Source: Phlebiopsis flavidoalba
Lineage: Eukaryota > Basidiomycota > Agaricomycetes > Polyporales > Phanerochaetaceae
DNA length: 64,000 nt
Direction: 5' to 3'
NCBI GenBank assembly: GCA_035772785.1
Contig: JAOCPU010000041.1
Location: forward strand, 186,001 to 250,000
Shown here: positions 57,285 through 64,000 of the stretch, one piece after another
How the letters are laid out: each line of letters starts with the position of its first letter
Numbering within the stretch: the stretch's first letter is position 1
Notes under the pieces: model-generated
What the model was told of the DNA's origin: nothing
The model's input: the letters and a program-made list of their open reading frames with translations, nothing else
The model's database searches: none
Position numbers and translations under genes: made by a program

Positions 57285-59263
57285 ATGGAGACTTTTTCTG
57301 CAAATTCTTCGAGGCATAATACCCATTTTGTCGGTGAAGGATCGTCTCTCGATTGCATGTCACAAACTGCACTCTCGCAAGATCTGGAAGACAGCGCGTT
57401 TCTGGATTCTTGGTACTGTCGCGAGGATAGTTTCCCTTCGCTGGGAAGCGCGTCTCTGTTGAATCCTTTGGGCCCGATTTTTTTATCGAAGACGAACCAC
57501 ATCGTACGCCACAGCACCCTCACTCCTTTGGCAGCATCGACCTCTACTTACCGTCCCCTCCTCTCACGGGATCAACGTTCAAACATCCTGCGAGCCTCCC
57601 CTCTCTCTACGACCCCTCCTACATGGGCTCTGATCTCCCGTCGCGTCATCATCTGTCACGTCTACTGACCGAGTCACACGATGCTTGCTGTCGACCTCAG
57701 CCTCCATCTCCCCCTTTGGACACGCCAGAACTGATACAACGGACACTCCTCGATAGCAACCACCCAGAACCTTTGTCCTCCCCCATTGACCTCTCCGGTG
57801 GACATCATCGATTTACCGTCATTGTCGAGTTTTGATGTGGCCCATGAAGATGCGCTCGATCTCGACCAGGGGTCGCATTACCGTTAGCAGAGATGACAAC
57901 GCACGCAATGGCGAGGCCCTCCTCCTCAAAGCGGCGGTGTTGCTGGAGCGATTTCCGGGAAGGTGGCGCCGGTATGGAACGCCATGGCCACAGCGAGTTG
58001 CAACCACGTATAAGTTCGGACCATGAGCTGCTCACGTTCCTGACTCTCCTACCTGGCAGTCCACCACCATACTGGAACCGCTGTTCGACGACTCAACGAT
58101 GGACTGGAGCGGCGGTGCAGGAAGCGAACACGATTTTAATCGAAATCTTTGTACGCCACCCGAGCCTACGAAGCAGCGAGGAAACTCTCTCGACTCATCA
58201 CAGCAAGAGTCGTATGACTTTCTGTCCCCGATGAACTCGCTTCGGCCACGACGCCGCTCTTTCACGACCCCTCCAGATTTTCCGTCAAGTCAGCCGAGTA
58301 GTCCGCAGCTCGACGATCTCTGGGACGAACCCACTCGAATGGACATAGACGATGATGTGCTCACGCGTTCCCCTCGTTCACCCTCGCTCAATCTCAGTCT
58401 CGCAGGCTTCGACGACTCCGGAGATGTCTCTGATGGACGAAGAAGCCCCTGCAGGTACATACACCTCCACTCTTCTCTCCGCCTCGCCACAAACCGCCAC
58501 CCCCACTGAGCTGCTATTCGACGAACCTTGCGTATATTGTGGCGGACTCACAGATGGCCTTGCAAGCGAATGCGACTTTGTCCCGTCCTCGCCCACACTC
58601 GCCTCATATGCAGTTGCTCCCGAGCGAAGAAGAAGACGAGGCGATGTTCGGCGTCGAGTGTCCCGCACCCACAGCGACAATCGCACCTGCGTTGCTCGGG
58701 CTAACCGGCGCGACGACAGCGGAGCAGGACTCGGCCTTGACGTCGACCCGGGGCTGGACCGCTCGCCCTCGCCGTCAGACTACGAGCTGCAGATGCTGGA
58801 GGGCCACATGGACTTGGGTGGACGGCGAAGGACCTGCCGGAGGACAGTTTGCGCGGCTGCGCGGGCTCTACGAGGAGCGTCGCGGGGCTCGAGGCGGCGC
58901 TCAAGGAGCGCGAGGGCGTGCTCGACCGCCGCGTGAAGGACGTCCTCGGCGCTGCTCAAGCCAAAGCCGAACGCGCGTCGCCCGACGCGGCGGTCATGAC
59001 AGTGGCCGCCGCCAAGAGTACCGCGTCGCGAGCGAGCTCCGTGCGGAGGCGCAGGTCGCGCGCGCAAGGAGGAGAAGCACCGCCTGCGCGAGCTCGGGAC
59101 GCATGCTCACGATCTCAAGTGCCGGACTTCGCGTGCAACATCAAACCAAGTAGTCTCGATGCGGAGTGTGGGCCCGATATTACTCGTCGCGGACATCAGG
59201 TCTCAAGCGGCTTTTACGACCGGATCGTCGGTCCGCGTCGCGAACCGGAAGACGGCGGCTTGA
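57285..59263 (+). CDS. Low-complexity protein with a C-terminal coiled coil
   Basis: The ATG at 57285 opens METFSANSSRHNTHFVGEGS, and LEDSAFLDSWYCREDSFPSL follows. The long middle is Ser/Pro/Asp-rich: LFDDSTMDWSGGAGSEHDF near 58090, CTPPEPTKQRGNSLDSSQQE, SLRPRRRSFTTPPDFPSSQP near 58250, DEPTRMDIDDDVL and SPSLNLSLAGFDDSGDVSD. A short Cys pair (CVYCGG) appears near 58528. From about 58840 the residues become Arg/Glu/Ala-rich in heptad-like order (EAALKEREGVLDRRVKDVLG, then VASELRAEAQVARA and KHRLRELG), a likely coiled coil or basic-zipper-like segment. The end is unresolved: a stop at 59261-59263 in one frame, at 59293-59295 in another. The acidic Ser/Pro-rich body with a basic coil suggests a transcription regulator, as an inference only. 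Confidence 0.5.
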
Positions 59264-59902
59264 CTACCACCCAGGTCGTCGAGTTGTTCGTTTGAGTTGT
59301 CATTTGCCGTTACGCGCGAGCTGTACGGACGAAGACGCGAACTTCCTGCCGACGAGCTCGACGGCAATTCGTAGCTTCGCTTCTGTTTCCTCCGACTTCT
59401 CTTCGCTCTGAAAGGCTCTGTCTCCCCTTCGCTCGTCTCATAATATGCCGCTGAACCTACCTCGTCATGCATTTTGATCGTGGCTGGAATCGCACTGTAC
59501 AACTTCACGTGCGGTCGCCCGATGCTCTGTAGCATTATGTGTCTCATAAGTCGACATCTACTTCATACCCCTCTGCTTTAACTATCGACGAAGAATATTT
59601 ATCGCACGGAAAAGGTTTTTAGTCTGGACGATGAATGGATTTCCAAGGTTCGTTCTATAGTAATTCGTAGATACTACTTGTCTGTGTCCATGGGTGCCAC
59701 GCTCCTCGTAAAAATCTCATGAGTTTGTTCTGCACGAAAGTACCCGCACTATTTGCACGCGCACGTGTTTTGACTTGGAAACATGAAAGTACAAGAGTTT
59801 ATTGAGCGAAAAGATAAAGCAACAGATAGTTCTACGGGAGCATAGGGTATGGAAGACTTAGATATACTCTTGACAGCACATTACCAGCTACAAAATTACC
59901 AA
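59264..59902. other. Spacer between convergent genes
   Basis: No gene seen. AT-rich toward the right; probable 3' flanks of two convergent genes, with aataaa-type elements near 59910. Confidence 0.4.
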
Positions 59903-61568
59903 CTACAACAATAAATCAGATAATAAGCAAGCCTCGAGATAGTTTGGGGTATAGAGTTTTACATTCCTTGCCTGATAGATTTGTTCATGCCATTCGGCCT
60001 GTGGATTCGGAATGAAGGCTGGCCACAGAAGCATGCGCAGATTTCTGTTGTCTACGCGTTGTGCGCCAAAGGCTCTTCGCCATGCGTATGCGGCTGGAGC
60101 TCCTCCTGCTTTACGCCACGCTTGGTGAGAGCATACGCGCGGCACGCCTCCCTGCTCTCCCCCCGAGACGTGGGTCATGGAAGTCGTACGTATGCACGGC
60201 AAAAGCCGGGGAAGTTGTACTCGAGGAGCGCCTTGAGATTTTCGGGGGAGGAGCATCGGGTCCCGGCAGCGTACGTGCCCGAGTTGTTGTCGATCACGAG
60301 CTCCCAGGAGACGGCTACCGTCGTCGCGGGGCGGTGTCGTCACTGAACGCGGCCCACCCGCCCGCCGGCCGCTGGTGGTGGAACTCGACCCGAGTAGCGC
60401 ACGGCCTCGGCGCAGTTCGAGTGCAGCGCGTGTTTGGACGCAAAGTCCAACGACGAAGAAGGCGGCCCGGTTTCGGAGAACCGGAAGGAGTCGTCGTCGG
60501 TGGCGATGATGTAGGTGTAGACGGCGGGCTTCACGCGATGCGCTGAACCGCTGTTAGCGGGCCCGCCATTGCAGCAGGGTGATGACATCTTTGGGCTCAT
60601 TTATGACGCCGAAGCCGTTTGAGGTGGTGCGGGCGTACAGGCAATGCGGTGGCCGGCTTGGATGGTTGAGCGTACGGCGATAGAGGTAGGACCCTGGAAG
60701 ATGGTCTGTTGCCGCCTTGTAGTTCCTATTCCAGTGCTGCTTCTCGTCCCTCGCTAAAGAAGAGTCGCACGCCACGCAGGAACATCTTCCATGTCGAGTA
60801 CAAGCGGGCATCGTCGAGGTTCGTCAAACGGCCCACTGTCGGGGAGAAATTGACGGGAGAATCGTATCGGCCCGTCGAAAAGATGTACGGATGTTTTTCA
60901 GGTTTCGTGTCAAGGTAGACGGTTCCGAATCAATCTATCATTTCCCAATATTTGAAACGCGGTATCTCGCAATATTACGATGGTTACACAACCTTTAACC
61001 AGCAACGTGCCCCTATTTCTCCGCAGAGAAGGACTCTCAATAGAGAGCTCCTTGGTGTCCAGTATATACTACCGTTTATGGTTTATCATTACGATCTATA
61101 TTTATATATCATTGTTGAACGATCCCAACTATGTCATGCGTAATCATATTTTCCTTATATCGTCTTTAATATCCATGACTTCGGACATGTAAATTCGCCG
61201 TTAGTCGGCACATTCTTCACTTTCCAGTATCTCGTTCCAGACGGGACTGAGGGTATTGACTTGTACGGTAGATCTATATACAGTCGGGTCATGTCTTTAA
61301 GACTAGATTCGAAAAGAATTATGAGGATGGGGACTATACACATATTTGATATTATCATCAAGCTTGGCGATAAAGTAGGGATCGGCGGTGCCGACGAACA
61401 GTCCATCTTTGGAATACCGACGCCCCAATGAAATGGAACGTCAGGTCGACATATTTCGTCTCCACGCCATGTGTTTCTGCCCATTTCGTGCGCGTGCGCG
61501 GGTTCCCTGACATCGGCCTTGGCTTGGTCCAAGGATCGACGGACGACTTGGCCAAAAAGATGTGACAT
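59903..61568 (-). CDS. C2-domain protein of unknown function
   Basis: In the minus direction the N-terminal part (near 61430-61240) reads YSKDGLFVGTADPYFIAKL and, after an intron, VQVNTLSPVWNEILE. Both are hallmark C2 patterns (G-x-x-DPY and N-T-x-x-P-x-WNE), so calcium or lipid binding is likely. KELSIESPSLRRNRGTFWLK (near 61060-61000) starts the next part. VYLDTKPEKHPYIFSTGRYD and SPVNFSPTVGRLTNLDDARL come next, then YSTWKMFLRGVRLFFSEG (60810-60760). The C-terminal half has VYTYIIATDDDSFRFSETG near 60500, DFASKHALHSNCAEAVRYSG near 60410, WELVIDNNSGTYA near 60290, YDFHDPRL near 60175 and QPHAHGEEPLAHNVDN near 60080. I recall this combination from agaricomycete hypothetical proteins but know no function. 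The start and end are approximate; frame slips are frequent. Confidence 0.6.
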
Positions 61569-62038
61569 TTGCAGGCGGGTTTCTCCTGGATGGCATAATT
61601 GTGAGCTAAGAGTACAGAGGTTGGGTATCGCAAGAGGTAGATTAGAGGCTCAGCAGCCTTTGTAATATGTAGAATAGACGGTTGGCGGTACTATGGAGAG
61701 GCAGTACTCACAATTGCTGCGACCTTCTTTTGGGTCTGGGCGGGTATGAGCGAATCATTGTCGCAGGAGACGTCACAGCCCGAGTCGGAGCTTCGAAAGA
61801 CCGCCCAATTTCACACCCCGCCTCGCAGATCCATCACAAACAAGCTATCTGATAAGATTGTCATTTGTATTTCGCACTACGAATATTCCAGTGCTTATGT
61901 AATTGTCTTCCGTTACTCATTCCAGTAATTCTAAAACAATTGCCAGAAAATAGCTCTAGCCAAATGACGGCTGTTTGCAACATTTTGAACCCCAGGGGAG
62001 AGACGCACAGGACTTCCAAACAGGAACTCAGTTGTCTT
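61569..62038. other. Spacer, no gene seen
   Basis: No convincing coding sequence. It holds the 3' flank of the MFS gene and the 5' region of the C2-domain gene, both on the minus strand. Confidence 0.35.
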
Positions 62039-64000
62039 TCAATTGTCGTGAAACCCCACATCTATCCAAGCGCGGAATCTATCCCCCATACTCTGATGAG
62101 AGGCTCCACACCAGTTTCTTGTATCGTCTCGTCAGCCATCAGCACACACGCATACGCGAACAGCAACACCTACCCGAAGCCCAGCCACGACACCAAACGC
62201 AAAGTAATGGCATCTGTCGCCGCAACGCCGAACCTGTCCAATAGACGGCAAGAGGAAGACGACGCAGGCGGAGATGAGCAAGCCGCGGAAACACCTGAGA
62301 GGACGCACAGGGTCATTGTGGCGTGAAAGCACAAAACGAGGGGACGACGTACATGGCTGCTGCGGTGACCTCGGCGCTTCTGTCGTGCAAGATGTCAACG
62401 TTGTACGCGCCGGCGGGGCTCAGATAACAAAGTCGACCTGGAGTTGCTATGAGACCAGCTCGACAGATAAAGAACAAGAAAGCCTTGCCCCGAGCGCCCG
62501 TTCATTGAAGAAGAGGATCATATTCAGCACTAGGCCGGTCGTGCCCTTGACGTATTGCGTAACCAGGCCAGAGAACAAGATCGAACAGGGCACAAAGACG
62601 AGCGCGCCTGGGATCGTCGCTCTGAGACGGTAGTTTCTCGGCAACTGGTTGCACTGGGGTTCCAATTTTTGCCCGTCCCGCGTGGCTTTTCGCCACTTGA
62701 CGACCATTTTCTGTCGGACAGTGCTCCGGCGAGAGGCGCGCCAACTGCTCAGGCATCGTGAGTCTATACGTTGATAGAAGACCATCGTGGGGAACGTACT
62801 GAAGTTTCCGTGATGCCCAAGAAACAGAGGGATGCAGAGTGCCTCCAAGAACGGCTTCATTGGTAATGTTGTATTGTTTTCCCTATACAAGCGTGTGAGT
62901 CGATAAAATAAAATGGATAAATGTACTTGCACTCACGAGGGTGAATGCAATTGGGACGACAAGTGCTGATGGGAAGTCCAAAAATCAGGTCAGGTACACT
63001 CGGTCGCGCGTCAGTACGGACCATAATCGGTTAACAACACAAAGGCTCCTTCGATGGCCTTCATAAAAGTTGAGAGACTGCTAAGGGATCCAAGTCAAGC
63101 TACTCACCAAGAACAATACGTTTGGACTCTTCAGTAGAGCCAAACTCTTCAACGGATTCAACCAGACCCATCCGCCCTTTTCTCCTTTTTCGCGGGCCTT
63201 GTCAATACCCCTAGCACCGGGCTGGCTGGTCTCGGGCTGAAGGAGCAGAGTGCAGAACCAGCAAAGGATCGCGAATCCGTCATAGTGCACCCCGTACTGC
63301 ATACCGACGCCATGAGGTAATAGTGGGCAGTTGGACTCCGCCGACAAGGGGTGCAAGGGCCGCTCCGAGTAGTACGGCCTACCTGATGTTCAGCACATGC
63401 GAAGAATAGGCTGAGAATAGGCGCACCGCGAAGAATATTCCTGATGCTGTGCCTCGTTCCTCTAGTTTTGTAGATGTCACCTACTCACACCAACACCAAC
63501 CGAGAGACCGCTGGATGCACCGAAGGCCTGTACGACACGCCACACGAGGAGGGTGGGCACGGTCTTTGCGAGGCGACGCCGAGGGACCCTAGGGGCCTCG
63601 AATGCGATCGTGGACGTCAGGTAAATAGGTTTACGACCATCTTCGTTCCAGAAAGCGTTACGTCGAATTAAGTGCGCGAAGGATTCTGAGACGTACAATA
63701 ACTCGAATATGGGCCCAGATCAAGCTGCCGACGGAGTTTGGCACCTATAGAAAAGGCTCACGGCGACGCTGCCATGCGGAGTTAATGATCATCTGTGTAT
63801 ACAGCCAGCGGATAACTGAACTTGATAACGGTAGCCTGTTGATACCCAGATTCCTTTGCACAAGTGGGGGATCGACAGGTCCATCATGAAAGCGTTTCCA
63901 GATAGCGAACACTACAACACGGACATCAAACAGACACCTGTAGAGTTTCAGAGTGGTCCTGTACACTAGCCAACGCATTCTCAGGTTCCTACCGCCCCGT
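62039..64000 (-). CDS. MFS transporter, DHA1 type (partial at right edge)
   Basis: Twelve-helix drug:H+ antiporter family, plasma membrane. In the minus direction GRKPIYLTSTIAFEAP (near 63650) is the loop 2-3 motif with TMS3. TVPTLLVWRVVQAFGASSGL and SVGVGV (near 63530) give TMS4. AVLLGAALAPLVGG appears near 63380 across a slip (TMS5-6 region). CTLLLQPETSQPGARGIDKA (near 63240) is the central cytosolic loop, continuing WLNPLKSLALLKSPNVLFLV (TMS7). NYRLRATIPGALVFVPCSIL (near 62640), FSGLVTQYVKGTTGLVLNMI, and the end FRAWIDVGFHDN with stop at 62039-62041 complete it. The N-terminal cytosolic part and TMS1-2 near 63700-64000 are poorly readable, and the gene may start beyond the window. Substrate unknown; homologues export toxins or polyamines. 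Confidence 0.75.

Noticed and set aside
56978..57523. 181-codon minus-strand frame
   Set aside because: It mirrors the start of the plus-strand gene at 57285 and has no own motifs.

Overview
The window is nuclear DNA of a filamentous basidiomycete, most likely an agaricomycete (mushroom or polypore group). The evidence is short GT-AG introns of about 45-70 bp inside almost every gene, an intron-containing tRNA-Phe, a DUF6593-like protein, an agaricomycete-type P-loop ATPase with a telltale Walker A, a sedolisin peptidase, and a homologue of the telomere protein Rap1. There are no operons, ribosome binding sites or CRISPR arrays.

Nearly every recognisable gene is interrupted by single-base shifts, including genes expected to be essential (PRP4 kinase, Rap1). 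Motifs on either side of each shift stay conserved. I read this as small insertion/deletion errors of an unpolished long-read assembly rather than mass pseudogene formation, so gene spans below are outer limits and starts are often approximate.

Layout. 0.2-2.1 kb: unrecognised Ser/Pro-rich protein (-). 2.9-5.2 kb: a small tentative gene and a DUF6593-like gene (+). 6.6-9.3 kb: PRP4-type spliceosomal kinase (+). 9.6-11.4 kb: cyclase-family hydrolase (+), convergent with a DHA2-type MFS transporter (11.5-14.5 kb, -). 17.1-18.7 kb: Rap1-like protein (-). 19.0 kb: tRNA-Phe (-). 19.3-21.3 kb: sedolisin / tripeptidyl peptidase (-). 23.1-24.7 kb: mitochondrial PP2C phosphatase (+). 25.3-27.3 kb: O-methyltransferase 1 (+). 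27.6-30.1 kb: two tandem copies of a small secreted protein with duplicated promoters (-). 30.8-32.1 kb: short-chain dehydrogenase (-), divergent from a TMEM19/DUF92 membrane protein (32.1-33.4 kb, +). 33.4-41.1 kb: gene-poor stretch with a 47-base C run and an A-rich tract. 41.1-45.7 kb: O-methyltransferases 2 and 3 in tandem (+). 46.1-48.6 kb: two unrecognised hydrophilic genes (-). 48.9-50.9 kb: P-loop ATPase (-). 51.4-52.3 kb: secreted protein (+). 52.4-52.7 kb: small basic protein (-). 54.0-55.8 kb: Ser/Thr kinase (+). 57.3-59.3 kb: low-complexity protein with a C-terminal coiled coil (+). 59.9-61.6 kb: C2-domain protein (-). 62.0 kb to the right edge: DHA1-type MFS transporter (-).

How genes may work together. 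Housekeeping genes (PRP4, Rap1, PP2C, TMEM19) are mixed with accessory ones. Three related O-methyltransferases, a short-chain dehydrogenase and two MFS exporters within 50 kb hint at specialised metabolism, but no backbone synthase is visible, so a biosynthetic cluster is not established. The most distinctive local feature is the tandem pair of secreted histidine-rich proteins, whose copies differ by an internal 41-bp repeat expansion and share a duplicated upstream block.
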